Origin: Clostridia bacterium
GTDB taxonomy: Bacteria; Bacillota; Clostridia; Oscillospirales; Acutalibacteraceae
NCBI GenBank assembly: GCA_017935325.1
Contig: JAGBHV010000030.1
Location: 1-64,000 of the forward strand
Direction of reading: 5' to 3'
Length of the DNA stretch: 64,000 nt
The notes below the pieces were generated by a model, which made no database searches, was not told the origin of the DNA, and saw only the letters and a list, made by a program, of their open reading frames with translations. The position numbers were made by a program, and so were the translations under genes. Of this stretch, positions 9,719 through 20,007 are shown piece by piece. Numbering within the stretch: the stretch's first letter is position 1; each line of letters starts with the position of its first letter.

Positions 9719-10468
9719 ATGATAGTGCTCAAGACCAGCCGCGAGCTTGCGCTTATGCGCGAAGCTTGCAGAATATCGGCAGGAGCATTAAAGGCAGCAG
9801 GAGAGGCAGTTCAGCCGGGAGTCACTACCGCTGAAATCGATAAGATCGCATACGATTATATAAAGAAGCAGGGTGCAAATCCCAACTTCTTACATCTGTA
9901 TGATTTTCCTGCTACCGCATGCATTTCCATAAACGATGAGGTTATTCACGGAATACCGAGCAAAAAACGGGTAATTAAGGAAGGCGACATCGTCAGCATT
10001 GACCTTGGAGCTGAGCTGGAAGGATATAACGGAGATAACGCCGCCACATTCGCAGCAGGTAAAATAAGTCCTGAAGCGCAGCGGCTGTGCGATGTGACAA
10101 AAGACAGCCTTTACGAAGGCATCAAGATGGCACTCGCAGGTGGCAGACTCGGTGATATCGGTTGGGCAATCCAGAATTACTGCGAATCGCGAGGATACGG
10201 TGTTGTAAGGTCTTTTACAGGCCACGGCATCGGAAGAAAAGTCCACGAAGACCCCAGCGTACCGAATTATGGCACACCGGGAAGAGGTGTGCGTCTGTTG
10301 CCGGGCATGACAATTGCCATTGAACCCATGATTAATCAGGGTGTACCGGGCGTAAAAACAATGTCAGACGGCTGGACGGTTAAAACGGCTGACGGAAAAC
10401 TTTCAGCACATTTTGAACACACGATTGCAATAACCACAGACGGGCCGGTAATTCTTACAGCCCTTTAA
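9719..10468 (+). CDS. map: Methionine aminopeptidase, type I
   Basis: The 249-residue metalloprotease removes the N-terminal methionine from new proteins. Ligands of the two-metal site are visible: the two Asp in IDLGAELEGYNGDNAA, His in GHGIGRKVHEDP, and Glu in IEPMI and HFEHTIAI. It starts two bases after the adk stop and is cotranscribed with it. Confidence 0.96.
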   Translation: MIVLKTSRELALMREACRISAGALKAAGEAVQPGVTTAEIDKIAYDYIKKQGANPNFLHLYDFPATACISINDEVIHGIPSKKRVIKEGDIVSIDLGAELEGYNGDNAATFAAGKISPEAQRLCDVTKDSLYEGIKMALAGGRLGDIGWAIQNYCESRGYGVVRSFTGHGIGRKVHEDPSVPNYGTPGRGVRLLPGMTIAIEPMINQGVPGVKTMSDGWTVKTADGKLSAHFEHTIAITTDGPVILTAL

Positions 10469-10482
10469 AAGGAGGAGCGACC

Positions 10483-10779
10483 GTGCAGACAGAAGTGGGC
10501 AGAGTTGTCAGGTCGAAAGCCGGACACGATTCGAACAATATTTTTGCGGTTGTCGGGATTGATGAAAATTACGTTTTCATCAGCGACGGGAAAGAACGTA
10601 AGGTTGAAAATCCGAAACGTAAAAACCCAAAGCATGTAGAAGCAACTTCTTTTGTGCTTTCACCCGAAGAAATGGCAGCCAATGGAAGGTTAAAGAAAGC
10701 ACTCGGTAAAATAAAATCCGAGGCAGACAAATCATCAGGAGGTTTTGTTAATGTCCAAGCAGGATATGATAGAGGTTGA
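10483..10779 (+). CDS. KOW-domain RNA-binding protein (L14e-like)
   Basis: The 98-residue protein has an N-terminal KOW-type fold ([21 protein letters not shown]) and a basic middle part ([12 protein letters not shown]). Proteins of this kind sit between map and infA in many Clostridia and are annotated as KOW-domain or L14e-like RNA-binding proteins; their exact role is not established. The start is GTG after GGAGGAG. Its last 29 bases overlap infA, whose AGGAGGT ribosome binding site lies within this gene. Confidence 0.85.
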   Translation: MQTEVGRVVRSKAGHDSNNIFAVVGIDENYVFISDGKERKVENPKRKNPKHVEATSFVLSPEEMAANGRLKKALGKIKSEADKSSGGFVNVQAGYDRG

Positions 10780-10969
10780 AGGAACCGTTATCGAAGCTCT
10801 TCCGAACGCAACATTCAATGTTGAGTTGGAAAACGGAGTTAAGATCTTAGCTCACATCTCCGGAAAGCTCAGAATGAACTACATTCGCATTCTTCCGGGA
10901 GATAAAGTGACGGTAGAAATGTCGCCGTACGACCTTACACGTGGTCGTATCACATGGCGATCAAAATAA
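10751..10969 (+). CDS. infA: Translation initiation factor IF-1
   Basis: The 72-residue OB-fold protein ([20 protein letters not shown], ending with [20 protein letters not shown]) binds the 30S A site during initiation. The ATG at 10751 has AGGAGGT seven bases upstream and gives the family N terminus. It overlaps the end of the KOW gene. Confidence 0.97.
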   Translation: MSKQDMIEVEGTVIEALPNATFNVELENGVKILAHISGKLRMNYIRILPGDKVTVEMSPYDLTRGRITWRSK

Positions 10970-11023
10970 GAAACAGTATAGAAAAATACTATACAATGCA
11001 AGTATTTTAGGAGGTATTCAATT

Positions 11024-11137
11024 ATGAAAGTCAGACCTTCTGTAAAGAAAATTTGCGAGAAGTGCAAGATTATTAAACGCAAGGGCAAAATCATGGTTAT
11101 CTGTGAAAATCCCAAGCACAAGCAGCGTCAGGGTTAA
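11024..11137 (+). CDS. rpmJ: Ribosomal protein L36, zinc form
   Basis: A 37-residue frame beginning [15 protein letters not shown] is L36. It keeps the zinc ligands Cys11, Cys14, Cys27 and His32. TAGGAGG lies at the proper distance before the ATG. It lies between infA and rpsM as usual. Confidence 0.96.
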   Translation: MKVRPSVKKICEKCKIIKRKGKIMVICENPKHKQRQG

Positions 11138-11174
11138 TCCGACGCAAACCACTTAATGGAGGTGCAACTGACAA

Positions 11175-11543
11175 ATGGCACGTATTTCAGGTGTTGACTT
11201 ACCGAGAGAAAAAAGAGTTGAAATTGCTCTTACTTACATCTTTGGTATTGGTCGCAAAACTGCAAGTGACATTATAGCAGCAACAGGTATCAATCCTGAC
11301 ACAAGAGTTAAGGATTTGACCGAAGAAGATGTTTCAAAACTTCGTGAGTATATCGACCACAACGTAAAAGTTGAAGGTGACCTCAGAAGAGAAACAGCAT
11401 TTGATATTAAAAGGCTTATCGAAATCGGTTGCTATCGTGGCGTACGTCACCGCAAGGGTCTCCCCGTAAGAGGCCAGCGTTCAAAGACAAACGCACGTAC
11501 ACGTAAGGGTCCGAAGAAGACAATAGCTAATAAGAAGAAATAA
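11175..11543 (+). CDS. rpsM: Ribosomal protein S13
   Basis: The 122-residue protein begins [19 protein letters not shown] and has the helix-two-turn-helix IFGIGRKTA and the [23 protein letters not shown] basic tail. S13 contacts P-site tRNA and 50S bridges. The start follows TGGAGGTG. Confidence 0.97.
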   Translation: MARISGVDLPREKRVEIALTYIFGIGRKTASDIIAATGINPDTRVKDLTEEDVSKLREYIDHNVKVEGDLRRETAFDIKRLIEIGCYRGVRHRKGLPVRGQRSKTNARTRKGPKKTIANKKK

Positions 11544-11561
11544 TTGAAGGAGGAATAAGTA

Positions 11562-11963
11562 ATGGCAAAAGTAGTTAAAAAAGCCGGTGCAACACGCCGT
11601 CGCCGTGAGCGCAAAAATATTGAGCGTGGAGCAGCGCACATTCAATCCACCTTCAACAACACTATCGTAACAATTACCGATACACAGGGTAATGCTGTGT
11701 CATGGGCAAGTGCAGGCGAAATGGGCTTCAGAGGCTCAAGAAAATCTACTCCCTTCGCAGCTCAGACAGCAGCAGAAACAGCAGCAAAAGTTGCTATTGA
11801 CCACGGTATGAAAACAGTTGAGGTTTACGTTAAAGGCCCCGGCCAGGGACGTGAAGCTGCAATCAGAGCATTGCAGACAGCAGGCCTTGATGTTACAATG
11901 ATCAAGGATGTAACTCCTATTCCCCATAACGGCTGCCGTCCTCCCAAGAGAAGACGCGTATAA
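11562..11963 (+). CDS. rpsK: Ribosomal protein S11
   Basis: The 133-residue protein carries [18 protein letters not shown] and the end [20 protein letters not shown], both diagnostic for S11, a platform protein that shapes the E site and the Shine-Dalgarno channel. AAGGAGG precedes the start. Confidence 0.97.
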   Translation: MAKVVKKAGATRRRRERKNIERGAAHIQSTFNNTIVTITDTQGNAVSWASAGEMGFRGSRKSTPFAAQTAAETAAKVAIDHGMKTVEVYVKGPGQGREAAIRALQTAGLDVTMIKDVTPIPHNGCRPPKRRRV

Positions 11964-11987
11964 CCTAATTTTTGGAGGTGTAATATT

Positions 11988-12614
11988 ATGGCAAGATATA
12001 CCGGTCCGGTATGTAAATTGTGCCGTCGTGAAGGCAAAAAGCTCTTCCTCAAAGGCGACAGATGCTACACAGAGAGATGCGCTTTTGAACGTCGTTCATA
12101 TGCTCCCGGTCAGCATGGCCAGAGCCGTAAGAAGGTTTCTGAATACGGTCTTCAGCTTCGTGCTAAACAGCAGGCAAGACGTTACTACGGCATAAATGAA
12201 GTTCAGTTCCATAAATATTTCCTGATGGCTGAAAAACGTCAGGGTGTTACAGGTGAAAACCTTCTGAGAATTTGCGAAAGCAGACTTGATAACGTAATTT
12301 ATCTTCTCGGCTGGGCAAACTCAAGAGCAGAAGCAAGACAGCTTGTAATTCATGGACACTATGAAGTAAACTCAAAGAAAGTTGATATTCCGTCATATCT
12401 TCTCAAAGTAGGAGATACGGTTTCTATTAAGAGCAAAAGTAAGGACAGCGACAAATTCAAGGCAGTTCTTGAAGCTAACGCATCTCGTCCCGTTCCCCAG
12501 TGGCTCGATCTTAACAAAGAAGCTGCAACAGCTAAAATCGCTGCTCTTCCCGAGCGTGATCAGATCGGTGCTCCCGTTGAAGAACATCTTATCGTTGAGT
12601 TCTACTCTAAATAA
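11988..12614 (+). CDS. rpsD: Ribosomal protein S4, zinc form
   Basis: The 208-residue protein begins [16 protein letters not shown] and has four cysteines at 9, 12, 26 and 31, the zinc-binding version of S4. The S4 RNA-binding domain ([20 protein letters not shown]) follows at about residues 98-160. S4 nucleates 30S assembly. Its place between rpsK and rpoA is the alpha-operon order. Confidence 0.97.
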   Translation: MARYTGPVCKLCRREGKKLFLKGDRCYTERCAFERRSYAPGQHGQSRKKVSEYGLQLRAKQQARRYYGINEVQFHKYFLMAEKRQGVTGENLLRICESRLDNVIYLLGWANSRAEARQLVIHGHYEVNSKKVDIPSYLLKVGDTVSIKSKSKDSDKFKAVLEANASRPVPQWLDLNKEAATAKIAALPERDQIGAPVEEHLIVEFYSK

Positions 12615-12640
12615 TCCGCAGGATAGTCGGATATGGGGTT

Positions 12641-12669
12641 TGGCGGCAGTGGACCTTAACTTTGCCGCA
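12641..12669 (+). other. Short inverted repeat between rpsD and rpoA
   Basis: The 98-base gap before rpoA contains GCGGCA (12643-12648) and TGCCGC (12663-12668), a six-pair stem with a 14-base loop and no T-run. It is not a terminator. It might be part of an autoregulatory leader or mean nothing; no known motif is recognised. Confidence 0.3.
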
Positions 12670-12712
12670 TAAGCTAAAAGAGTAACCTATCATAAACGAA
12701 GGAGGTTTTCAC

Positions 12713-13663
12713 ATGATTGGAATAGAGAAACCGAAAATAGAAACACTCGCACATGAGGCCGATGGCACATACGGAAAGTTTGTACTTGAACCCCTTGAAA
12801 GAGGTTATGGTCTTACACTTGGTAACTCCATGAGAAGAGTTCTTCTCTCATCTCTTCCGGGTTATGCAATTACATCCGTAAAAATAGATAACGTTCTCCA
12901 TGAGTTCTCGACAATTGAGGGCGTTAAAGAAGACGTAACAGAAATCGTTCTTAATTTGAAGGAAGTAATCCTCAAATTCCACGGTGACGGTCCTAAAGTA
13001 ATGTACATCGAGGCAGACGGGGAAGGCGAAATCACTGCAGGCGATATCAAGACTGACAGTGAAGTTGAAATCATTAACCCCGATCATCACATTGCATCAT
13101 TGGATAAAAATGCTCATGTGTATATGGAGTTGACCTGTGACAAGGGACGCGGATACGTTTCTGCAGAACGCAATAAGAAAATTATGCAGCCTGCAATCGG
13201 CGTAATCGCTATTGACTCAATCTATACTCCCGTAATCAAGGTTAACTATACAGTTGAGAACACACGTGTTGGTCAGATTACTGACTACGACAAGTTGACA
13301 CTTGAAGTGTGGACAAACGGCACTATTACAGCAAAAGAAGCCGTTTCTCTCGCAGCCAAGATCCTCAACGAGCACCTCAACCTCTTCGGTGACCTCTCTG
13401 ATGAGGCATACGATACAGAGGTTATGGTCGAGAAAGATGACAACGGCAAAGAAAAAATCTTAGAGATGACCATTGAGGAACTTGACCTGTCCGTACGCTC
13501 ATTCAACTGCTTGAAGAGAGCGGGTATCAATACTGTTGAGGACTTGATTAACAAGTCTGAGGACGACATGATGAAGGTTAGAAACCTTGGTAGAAAATCT
13601 CTTGATGAGGTTGTTGCAAAGTTGTCCTCCCTTGGTTTCGAGCTCCGCGCGGAAGAAGAATAA
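12713..13663 (+). CDS. rpoA: RNA polymerase alpha subunit
   Basis: The 316-residue protein has the assembly domain (residues 1 to about 230, with [21 protein letters not shown]) and the DNA- and activator-binding C-terminal domain ([23 protein letters not shown] followed by the KSLDEV segment). The start follows AAGGAGG. Cotranscription with rpsD and rplQ is conserved in bacteria. Confidence 0.98.
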   Translation: MIGIEKPKIETLAHEADGTYGKFVLEPLERGYGLTLGNSMRRVLLSSLPGYAITSVKIDNVLHEFSTIEGVKEDVTEIVLNLKEVILKFHGDGPKVMYIEADGEGEITAGDIKTDSEVEIINPDHHIASLDKNAHVYMELTCDKGRGYVSAERNKKIMQPAIGVIAIDSIYTPVIKVNYTVENTRVGQITDYDKLTLEVWTNGTITAKEAVSLAAKILNEHLNLFGDLSDEAYDTEVMVEKDDNGKEKILEMTIEELDLSVRSFNCLKRAGINTVEDLINKSEDDMMKVRNLGRKSLDEVVAKLSSLGFELRAEEE

Positions 13664-13677
13664 AGGAGTGATTTTAA

Positions 13678-14019
13678 ATGCCAGGTACCAGAAAACTCGG
13701 CAGAGCAAGCGATCATCGTAAAGCAATGCTCAGAGCAATGGTAACATATCTTATTGAGAACGGCAAAATTGAAACCACCGTTACAAGAGCAAAAGAGGTT
13801 CGTTCAATGGCTGAGAAAATGATCACAGTCGCAAAAGACGGTTCTCTTGCATCAAAACGTCAGGTATTAGCATATCTCACAAAAGAAGATGTTGCTAAGA
13901 AATTGTTTGATGAAGTTGCTCCTAAATATAAGGAAGTAAACGGCGGCTATTGCCGTATTATCAAGACAGGCCCCCGCCGCGGTGACGCAGCAGAAATGTG
14001 CATCATCGAGCTTATCTAA
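13678..14019 (+). CDS. rplQ: Ribosomal protein L17
   Basis: The 113-residue protein begins [21 protein letters not shown] and has the [22 protein letters not shown] block of L17, a 50S protein near the tunnel exit. It is the last gene of the superoperon and is followed by a strong terminator. In many Clostridia ecfA genes and truA follow here; they do not in this window. Confidence 0.97.
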   Translation: MPGTRKLGRASDHRKAMLRAMVTYLIENGKIETTVTRAKEVRSMAEKMITVAKDGSLASKRQVLAYLTKEDVAKKLFDEVAPKYKEVNGGYCRIIKTGPRRGDAAEMCIIELI

Positions 14020-14053
14020 GCTGTCTTAAGATACGTTAACAAACAATAAAATT

Positions 14054-14095
14054 ACCCACATCGCCAATAGGTGATGTGGGTTTAATTTTTTTGTT
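14054..14095 (+). terminator. Terminator of the ribosomal superoperon
   Basis: A 12-pair stem (ACCCACATCGCC pairing with GGTGATGTGGGT, one G-U) with an AATA loop is followed by TTTAATTTTTTT. The A-rich left side gives a weaker T-run in reverse, so it may also serve the convergent HD hydrolase gene, whose stop lies at its edge. Confidence 0.9.
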
Positions 14096-14772
14096 TATTT
14101 TATTGTTTTGTTTAATAACGCTGTTCCATTATTGTAAGTTGAACTGACTTCATTGAGCATATCGTTATAAAAAGATTCGGCGGTTTTTCGTCTGTCTTCA
14201 GCAATTTCTTTTCCGCGGACGGTGTAGAATCGTGAATAAATTTTTTCAAGCTTAAATTTGTATTCCTGAAAGAAAGAGGGGATTTTATCATCCGTGCCGT
14301 CGGAGACTCTGCCGTCAGGTAAAACGGAATACAAAGGCTCAGCCATTGCCCCCTGATACACGAGCGTTCTTGCAATTCCCAATGTACCTGCAGCATCAAT
14401 TTTATCCGCATCAAACAAGATTTTAGCCTCCGTAGTTTCGGGGGTATTATTTTTTCTGAATCGGTGAGATTTTATGCAATGTTTTACTTTTTCAGCAAAT
14501 ATAACATCAAAACCGTTTTCGGTCAGATATTTATAAGCCTTTTCTGCACCTGCTTCTGCATGGCAGAGTGACGGATTTTTGTTCTGCTCTTCACGTGCGA
14601 TATCGTGAAGTAAACACGCGGAAATCAGCACATCGTAGTCAACGTTTTCTTCTTTGTTTGCTATATCAAGCGCAGAGTAAAGCACTCTGTAAATATGTTC
14701 TTTGTCGTGTGCAGAATCTTTCATGCACTCAAGCATATAATTTTCAAGTTTTCTGAATGTTTCTTTAGTCAT
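14095..14772 (-). CDS. HD-domain phosphohydrolase
   Basis: The 225-residue protein has an HD domain: His in DKEHIYRVL, the HD pair in LLHDIARE (about residues 53-60), and a later IKSHR and FDADKIDA giving the remaining metal ligands. Such proteins hydrolyse phosphoesters of nucleotides, but the substrate cannot be told. It is convergent with rplQ. Ten bases separate its start from the GNAT gene upstream on the minus strand. Confidence 0.85.
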   Translation of the reverse strand: MTKETFRKLENYMLECMKDSAHDKEHIYRVLYSALDIANKEENVDYDVLISACLLHDIAREEQNKNPSLCHAEAGAEKAYKYLTENGFDVIFAEKVKHCIKSHRFRKNNTPETTEAKILFDADKIDAAGTLGIARTLVYQGAMAEPLYSVLPDGRVSDGTDDKIPSFFQEYKFKLEKIYSRFYTVRGKEIAEDRRKTAESFYNDMLNEVSSTYNNGTALLNKTIK

Positions 14773-14781
14773 AGCTGTGCC

Positions 14782-15228
14782 TCATATATATAATTTATAA
14801 ATTCTCTGTTTTTTCATGTTTTCTCTGTATGCAAAATAGGTTTTCGGCGGTTTTACAATCTCAATTAACTCCCCGCCAAGCTTTTCTATGGTTTTATAAG
14901 AAGCAATATTATTCTCATCGCAGGTGAGAATAATTTCATTCATACCGTGTGCTTTTGCAATCTGTAATACCAGTTTGCACGCTTTAAAAGCAAAATTATT
15001 TCCTCTGAAATTTTCTTCAATCTCATAGCCTATGTTGCCGTTATAATATGAATCAAAGTTACTGCCGATTCGCATACTTATCCTGCCGATGAATCTGTTA
15101 TTATAAAAAATATCGTAATAATAAAAGGGCAAAAGCTTTTCATCGCCAGAATATTTTCCTGATATTTTAAGCTCAATTTCACCGTCTGTAAGATAATCAA
15201 AATTAACTGAAAAATTGAAATTATCCAT
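14782..15228 (-). CDS. GNAT-family N-acetyltransferase
   Basis: The 148-residue protein has a GNAT fold: FIGRISMRIG, the acyl-CoA loop region IGYEIEENFRGNNFAFKACKL and NEIILTCDENNIASYKTIEKLGGEL. The substrate is unknown. It lies in a tight minus-strand run with the methyltransferase (5-base gap) and the HD hydrolase. Confidence 0.8.
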   Translation of the reverse strand: MDNFNFSVNFDYLTDGEIELKISGKYSGDEKLLPFYYYDIFYNNRFIGRISMRIGSNFDSYYNGNIGYEIEENFRGNNFAFKACKLVLQIAKAHGMNEIILTCDENNIASYKTIEKLGGELIEIVKPPKTYFAYRENMKKQRIYKLYI

Positions 15229-15233
15229 TTTGC

Positions 15234-15941
15234 TTATCCTTTTCTTGCAACGATTGTTACAACGTTGGTTGATAAATCAGCAACACAGTTTTCTCGCGGA
15301 ATATCATAGCGTTGTGAAACGATAGTTTGCTTCAGAATTTCCCAATTTACAAAAACTTTTTTCAACATTTCGGTAAGGTCAGATGTTGGGAGATTCACTT
15401 CAAATTGAGCGTCAAGATTTTTTCCTGTGTTTTTATCCTTTTCAATAATTTCTGAATTGATTATCATACAAACTATGCCGTTTTTCTTTGTACCGTTTTC
15501 AATTTCTTTCAGCTTGCTTTCAAATGCTTTTTCGGAATTAATGTGTTCTAAAGCAGAAACGGCAATTACAAAATCATATTTATTCTGTTCAATTTTGAAC
15601 TCGTCAATAGATGAAATTATTCCGTTAACGGAGTTCTCAACGTTATATCTTATGCTGTTTTTGTTTAACTCATCAATTGCGAAATCAAGAATATCAACGC
15701 AATCAATTCTGCAGGGGATATTGCTGAATTTCTGTGCAATAGGAATGCAGTTTCTTCCAACACCGCAACCTAAATCAAGAACATCAAGGCTCTGATAGTT
15801 TTCAAACAGCGGTAATATATCAATAATGGTTTTCACAGGTTTGGCTAGCCAACTTCCGCTTTCAAACAGTTTTGCCGTTGAATATATTTCAATGTGAGAA
15901 GCTTTTTCAGCCTTTCGTATCTTATCAATGTTTTTAGTCAT
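15234..15941 (-). CDS. Class I SAM-dependent methyltransferase
   Basis: The 235-residue protein has motif I VLDLGCGVGRNCIPIA (about residues 55-70), motif II region RIDCVDILDFAI and YDFVIAVSALEHI, the pattern of small-molecule methyltransferases of the Methyltransf_11/25 type. The substrate is unknown. It starts just downstream of the ribulokinase terminator, so it must have a promoter inside that gene or rely on read-through. Confidence 0.82.
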   Translation of the reverse strand: MTKNIDKIRKAEKASHIEIYSTAKLFESGSWLAKPVKTIIDILPLFENYQSLDVLDLGCGVGRNCIPIAQKFSNIPCRIDCVDILDFAIDELNKNSIRYNVENSVNGIISSIDEFKIEQNKYDFVIAVSALEHINSEKAFESKLKEIENGTKKNGIVCMIINSEIIEKDKNTGKNLDAQFEVNLPTSDLTEMLKKVFVNWEILKQTIVSQRYDIPRENCVADLSTNVVTIVARKG

Positions 15942-15951
15942 TTTATCTCCT

Positions 15952-15982
15952 GAAAAAAGGGCAAATGTTTTATCATTTGCCC
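15952..15982 (-). terminator. Terminator after the ribulokinase gene
   Basis: GGGCAAATG and CATTTGCCC form a nine-pair stem with a six-base loop (15959-15982) followed on the minus strand by TTTTTT. It closes the recD2-to-ribulokinase run. Confidence 0.88.
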
Positions 15983-15992
15983 TCGTTGAAAT

Positions 15993-17654
15993 TTATTTTT
16001 TGATTTCTTTGAGTCTCTTCATTACATCGTTGATGCCTGTACCGAAGTAATCGTGGAGAGTTTTGTATTCTTCAAAGAGTTTATCGTAAATTGCAGAAGC
16101 TTCTTCGTTAGGATAGTAAACTGTATCTTTAACTTTACCCATAACTTCTGAAGCTTTGTAAGCGTCGTCGTAACCGCCTTTTTCGCTTCCTGCTGCAACT
16201 GCACCGAAGATTGCACTGCCGAGCGCACCGCCCTGTTCACTGCCTGCAATTTTGATGGGCATTTTGATAACGTCTGCATAAATCTGCATTGTCATGGGGT
16301 CTTTCTGTGAAATACCGCCTGCTGCAAAGAATTCATTAACGTCAACTCCGAATTTGCGGAAGTCTTCGATAATCATTCTTGTACCGTATGCGGTAGCCTC
16401 AATCAAAGCTCTGTAAATATCTTCAGGTTTTGTTTGTAAAGTCATACCGAGAATCATACCTGTAAGGTCAACGTCAACAAGAATTGAACGGTTACCGTTC
16501 CACCAGTCAAGGGCAATAAGACCGTGTTCACCGGGTCGCTGTTTTTCAGCTTTTGCACGAAGGAATTTATGTATGTTCATTCCTGCTTTTTCAGCTTCCT
16601 CGTAGTATGACTTAGGAAGACAGTTTTCAATAAACCACTGGAAGTGGTCACCAACACATGCCTGACCTGCTTCATAGCCATAGAAGCCGGGCATGATACC
16701 ATCTGCAACTACACCGCAGATGCCTTCCACCTGAACTTCTTCTTCACCGAGAAGCATATGGCAGGTTGATGTACCCATAATAGCAAGCATCTGACCTGCT
16801 TTTGTAATGCCGACTGCGGGAACGAAAACATGTGCGTCAATAATACCTGCTGCAACTGCTGTGCCTTCGCAGAGACCGATTTTGTCAGCCATTTCTTTTG
16901 AAAGACCTGCAGCATATGTTCCGCTGGGAGTGATGGGAAGATTTTTATTGATTTTTTCTTCGATTACGTTTTCAAGTCTGGGGTCAAGAGCTTTGAAGAA
17001 ATCTTTTGAGGGGAAGGATGTAGTTTTATTCCACATCTCTTTATAACCTGCTGTACATGAGTTTCTCACATCTTTACCTGTAAGCATTCTTACAACCCAG
17101 TCAACTGCTTCTACAAAGCTGTCCATTTCATCATAAAGTTCAGGTTTTTCCTCAAGAATCTGCCAGAGTTTCGGAATTGCCCATTCAGAGGAAATTTTGC
17201 CGCCGTAGTTTTTAAGCCACTGTTCATTTCTTTCTTCAGCAATTTCGTTGATTTTGTTTGCGTGTTTCTGTGCAGCATGATGTTTCCACAATTTAACATA
17301 TGCATGAGGTTCATCTTTGTATTCGTCAAGGAAGCAAAGGGGAGTACCATCTTCTGTTACGGGGAGAATTGTACACGCAGTAAAGTCGATGCCGATACCG
17401 ATAACGTCTTCTTTGTTTACACCTGATTTTTTCATAACATCAGGAATTGTGTTATAAATTACATCGAGATAGTCCTGTGGATGCTGCAAGGCCCAGTCAT
17501 TACCTAATTTTTTACCTGATGGCAGGTATTCATCCATAACTGCATGAGGATAATCGAAAACAGAACTTGCAAGTTCTTCACCTGTCTGTGCGTTTACAAT
17601 AAGCGCTCTTCCTGAAAGTGTGCCGTAGTCAAGGCCGATGGTATATTTTGCCAT
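15993..17654 (-). CDS. araB: Ribulokinase (FGGY family)
   Basis: The 553-residue kinase belongs to the FGGY family. It begins [19 protein letters not shown], has [14 protein letters not shown] and a C-terminal ATPase lobe with [21 protein letters not shown], the pattern of bacterial ribulokinases that phosphorylate L-ribulose in arabinose use. A GTG three codons earlier lies next to the ribosome binding site AGGAG, so the ATG at 17654 is chosen. No araA or araD is near. It lies 23 bases after the DUF4364 gene, in a run of cell-envelope and DNA genes, which is an odd setting. Confidence 0.85.
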   Translation of the reverse strand: MAKYTIGLDYGTLSGRALIVNAQTGEELASSVFDYPHAVMDEYLPSGKKLGNDWALQHPQDYLDVIYNTIPDVMKKSGVNKEDVIGIGIDFTACTILPVTEDGTPLCFLDEYKDEPHAYVKLWKHHAAQKHANKINEIAEERNEQWLKNYGGKISSEWAIPKLWQILEEKPELYDEMDSFVEAVDWVVRMLTGKDVRNSCTAGYKEMWNKTTSFPSKDFFKALDPRLENVIEEKINKNLPITPSGTYAAGLSKEMADKIGLCEGTAVAAGIIDAHVFVPAVGITKAGQMLAIMGTSTCHMLLGEEEVQVEGICGVVADGIMPGFYGYEAGQACVGDHFQWFIENCLPKSYYEEAEKAGMNIHKFLRAKAEKQRPGEHGLIALDWWNGNRSILVDVDLTGMILGMTLQTKPEDIYRALIEATAYGTRMIIEDFRKFGVDVNEFFAAGGISQKDPMTMQIYADVIKMPIKIAGSEQGGALGSAIFGAVAAGSEKGGYDDAYKASEVMGKVKDTVYYPNEEASAIYDKLFEEYKTLHDYFGTGINDVMKRLKEIKK

Positions 17655-17677
17655 GTTTTTCACTCCTATAAAAAATT

Positions 17678-18232
17678 TTATACTGTCAGAGATGTTATAA
17701 TCTCTGAATAAAGTTTGATGGGGTCTTCAAGAAAATTTTTCTTTACTGTTTCAACCTGGATTTCATCAGCTACATAAATTGTAAGCTTCATCAGCTGTGT
17801 TTTTTCATCGCCGAAAAAGAATGTAACATTGTATCCGTTTTCAAGTTTATCAACTTCGATTTTATTTTCTCTTTCTCTTCTGGCAAGAGTCTGCAGACGG
17901 ATTGCTGTGTTTACTGCTTTTTCTTTAACGCTTCTGGGAAGAAAATCCATTTCAAGGTCTTCGACAGAGTTTATGCCTTTTTCAGTTACTGTCAGCATTT
18001 CGTCAGTATCTTCAAGATTCATTTTTACATTGTTATCCCTGATTAATTCATCAAGTGCCTGAATCAGTTCAAAATAATTTGCAAGCCCTTCGCCCTGAAT
18101 AATGTCGCTTAACTGCAATTTTGAAAGCGGTGCATCAAGGCTCTTTAAAAGGTAGCAAATAAGAAGCTTGATTTCTGTTTTGCTTGTCAGTCCTCCGGGC
18201 TCTACGCCGAGATTCCATGCATCCATTTCCAT
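17678..18232 (-). CDS. DUF4364 family protein
   Basis: The 184-residue protein resembles DUF4364 proteins of Clostridia: an N-terminal winged-helix-like part ([21 protein letters not shown] followed by LQLSDII) and a C-terminal half with [20 protein letters not shown]-binding regulatory role is possible from the N-terminal part but is not shown. It follows mreB by 21 bases on the same strand. Confidence 0.72.
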   Translation of the reverse strand: MEMDAWNLGVEPGGLTSKTEIKLLICYLLKSLDAPLSKLQLSDIIQGEGLANYFELIQALDELIRDNNVKMNLEDTDEMLTVTEKGINSVEDLEMDFLPRSVKEKAVNTAIRLQTLARRERENKIEVDKLENGYNVTFFFGDEKTQLMKLTIYVADEIQVETVKKNFLEDPIKLYSEIITSLTV

Positions 18233-18253
18233 ATGTTAACCTCCTTTATTACA

Positions 18254-19300
18254 TCAGGTGGAGCTGTCTTCGCTGTACCCTTTGACCTGTTCGCGTGTTT
18301 TGAAAATATATCCGTTATTCTGTAGAATATTCATATCTTTCAGTGCCATGCCCGTGCCTTTTGCAACGCAATTAAGCGGGTCATCTGCAATATGTGTTTC
18401 AATTCCCGTTCTGTGTTCAATCATTTCGTCAATACCGAGAATCATTGCTCCGCCGCCCGTTACATAAATACCGTTTTTCATTATGTCTGAAACAAGGTCA
18501 GGAGCTGTACGTTCCATCACATTATAAATTCCGTCGATGATATTTTCAAGTCCCTCTCTCATAGCGAGGAAAACTTCGGCAGACGAAATTTCAAAATGTG
18601 TAGGCAGACTTGTTATATAATCCTTGCCGTTTGCGAGAATCGTAATTTCATCCTGACGGAATCTTGCACAGGCAATTCTTTTTTTGATATTTTCGGCTGT
18701 TTTTACGCCGATAATGATGTTTCTTTCTCTTTTAAGGTAGTTCTTTATTGCTCTGTCAAAGCCGTTACCTGCGCCTTTTACAGAAGCAGAAACAGCAATG
18801 CTTCCCGTTGTAATTACAGCTATATCAGTAGTACCTCCGCCGATATCCACAACAAGTGTGCCTGAAGGACTGCTCATGTTAATTCCTGCACCTACTGCGG
18901 CAGCAAGAGGTTCTTCAATAAGGCAGGCTCTGCCTGCGCCTGAAAGAGTAGCAATGTCAAGAAGTGTTCTTTTTTCAAGGTCAGTAACTCCTGATGGCAT
19001 GCATACTACGATGTTCGGTTTAAAAAACTTGTATCCTGCTATTTTGTGAAGATACCATTTAAGCATATGCTGTGTTGCGGTGAAGTCGGAAACAACACCG
19101 TCTTCAAGCGGACGCACAACCTTTATACAGTCAGGCGTTTTGCCATACATTTCATAAGCCCTTGTGCCTACGGCGATTATGTCTCCCGTGTCGCTGTCAT
19201 ATGCTATTGCGGAGGGTTCGGAAATTACAATTCCTTTGCCTTCAACGTAAATTATAGTTGAAGTAGTGCCTAAATCTATTCCGATATTTGTACCGAGCAT
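18254..19300 (-). CDS. mreB: Cell shape protein MreB/Mbl
   Basis: The 348-residue actin-like ATPase has phosphate-1 NIGIDLGTTSTIIYV, phosphate-2 VDIGGGTTDIAVI and the adenosine motif YVTGGGAMILGIDEMI. MreB forms membrane filaments that guide side-wall synthesis in rods. Isoform (MreB, Mbl, MreBH) cannot be set. No mreC or mreD follow. It lies 14 bases after comF. Confidence 0.93.
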   Translation of the reverse strand: MLGTNIGIDLGTTSTIIYVEGKGIVISEPSAIAYDSDTGDIIAVGTRAYEMYGKTPDCIKVVRPLEDGVVSDFTATQHMLKWYLHKIAGYKFFKPNIVVCMPSGVTDLEKRTLLDIATLSGAGRACLIEEPLAAAVGAGINMSSPSGTLVVDIGGGTTDIAVITTGSIAVSASVKGAGNGFDRAIKNYLKRERNIIIGVKTAENIKKRIACARFRQDEITILANGKDYITSLPTHFEISSAEVFLAMREGLENIIDGIYNVMERTAPDLVSDIMKNGIYVTGGGAMILGIDEMIEHRTGIETHIADDPLNCVAKGTGMALKDMNILQNNGYIFKTREQVKGYSEDSST

Positions 19301-19314
19301 TATTCGTACCTCCT

Positions 19315-20007
19315 TTAAAAGTTTTTACTGTTTAATGCGCCTGTAACGCATATCACTCTTTTTGCACCGGCTTTTTTAAGCGTCTTTGCACATTCACCGA
19401 GTGTGCTGCCGGTTGTTAAAACATCATCGCATATTAAAACCGTTTTGCCCTTAATATCGTATTTCCGGTTTACACTGAAAGCACCTTTCAGGTTTTCTGC
19501 TCTTTCCTTACGATTAAGGCTTACCTGCGGACGTGTGTTCCTGATTTTCTTAAGAAGATCGGGTGTTGATTTTCTGTTAAAAGCCTTTGCGATGTGTTTT
19601 ATGAGAATTTCGCATTGGTTATATCCTCTTTTCAGGCGACGGCTTTTTGTCATAGGAACGCACGTGATATAATCAGGTTCTTCATCTGAAAAATCGCGTT
19701 GGATTACGTTTATTATTTCATCAGCCAAAAATTCTCCTGCCCGTTTGAAAGAGTTGTATTTGAAATTGTGAATACATTTTCTGACGGGGTCATCATAATA
19801 AAAAGGAACCGTCAGATTGTCAAAATATCTGTTCGAAAATGAGAAAGATTGAAGAACTTGTTGGGGCACTCTTATCTTTTCAACAGAACAGCTTTCGCAC
19901 ACATCTTCATTAAGGGGTAAAACTTTTGCGCACAGCTTGCATCTGTTTGTGAAAATCATACGTCTTACAAGATGAAGATGCTTTTTGTATTTCTTGTTTT
20001 TAATCAT
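19315..20007 (-). CDS. comF: ComF-family phosphoribosyltransferase-like protein
   Basis: The 230-residue protein has an N-terminal zinc finger of the ComF type (CKLCAK and CESCS, about residues 19-37) and a C-terminal phosphoribosyltransferase domain with the PRPP loop LICDDVLTTGSTLGECA. ComF proteins act with the competence helicase in DNA uptake in naturally competent bacteria. Its start overlaps the stop of recD2 by four bases, so the two are coupled. Confidence 0.9.
   Translation of the reverse strand: MIKNKKYKKHLHLVRRMIFTNRCKLCAKVLPLNEDVCESCSVEKIRVPQQVLQSFSFSNRYFDNLTVPFYYDDPVRKCIHNFKYNSFKRAGEFLADEIINVIQRDFSDEEPDYITCVPMTKSRRLKRGYNQCEILIKHIAKAFNRKSTPDLLKKIRNTRPQVSLNRKERAENLKGAFSVNRKYDIKGKTVLICDDVLTTGSTLGECAKTLKKAGAKRVICVTGALNSKNF

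Noticed and set aside
12615..12712. Terminator or S4-type leader between rpsD and rpoA
   Set aside because: Only a six-pair stem without T-run is seen and no known leader fold can be recognised; kept only as a weak inverted repeat.
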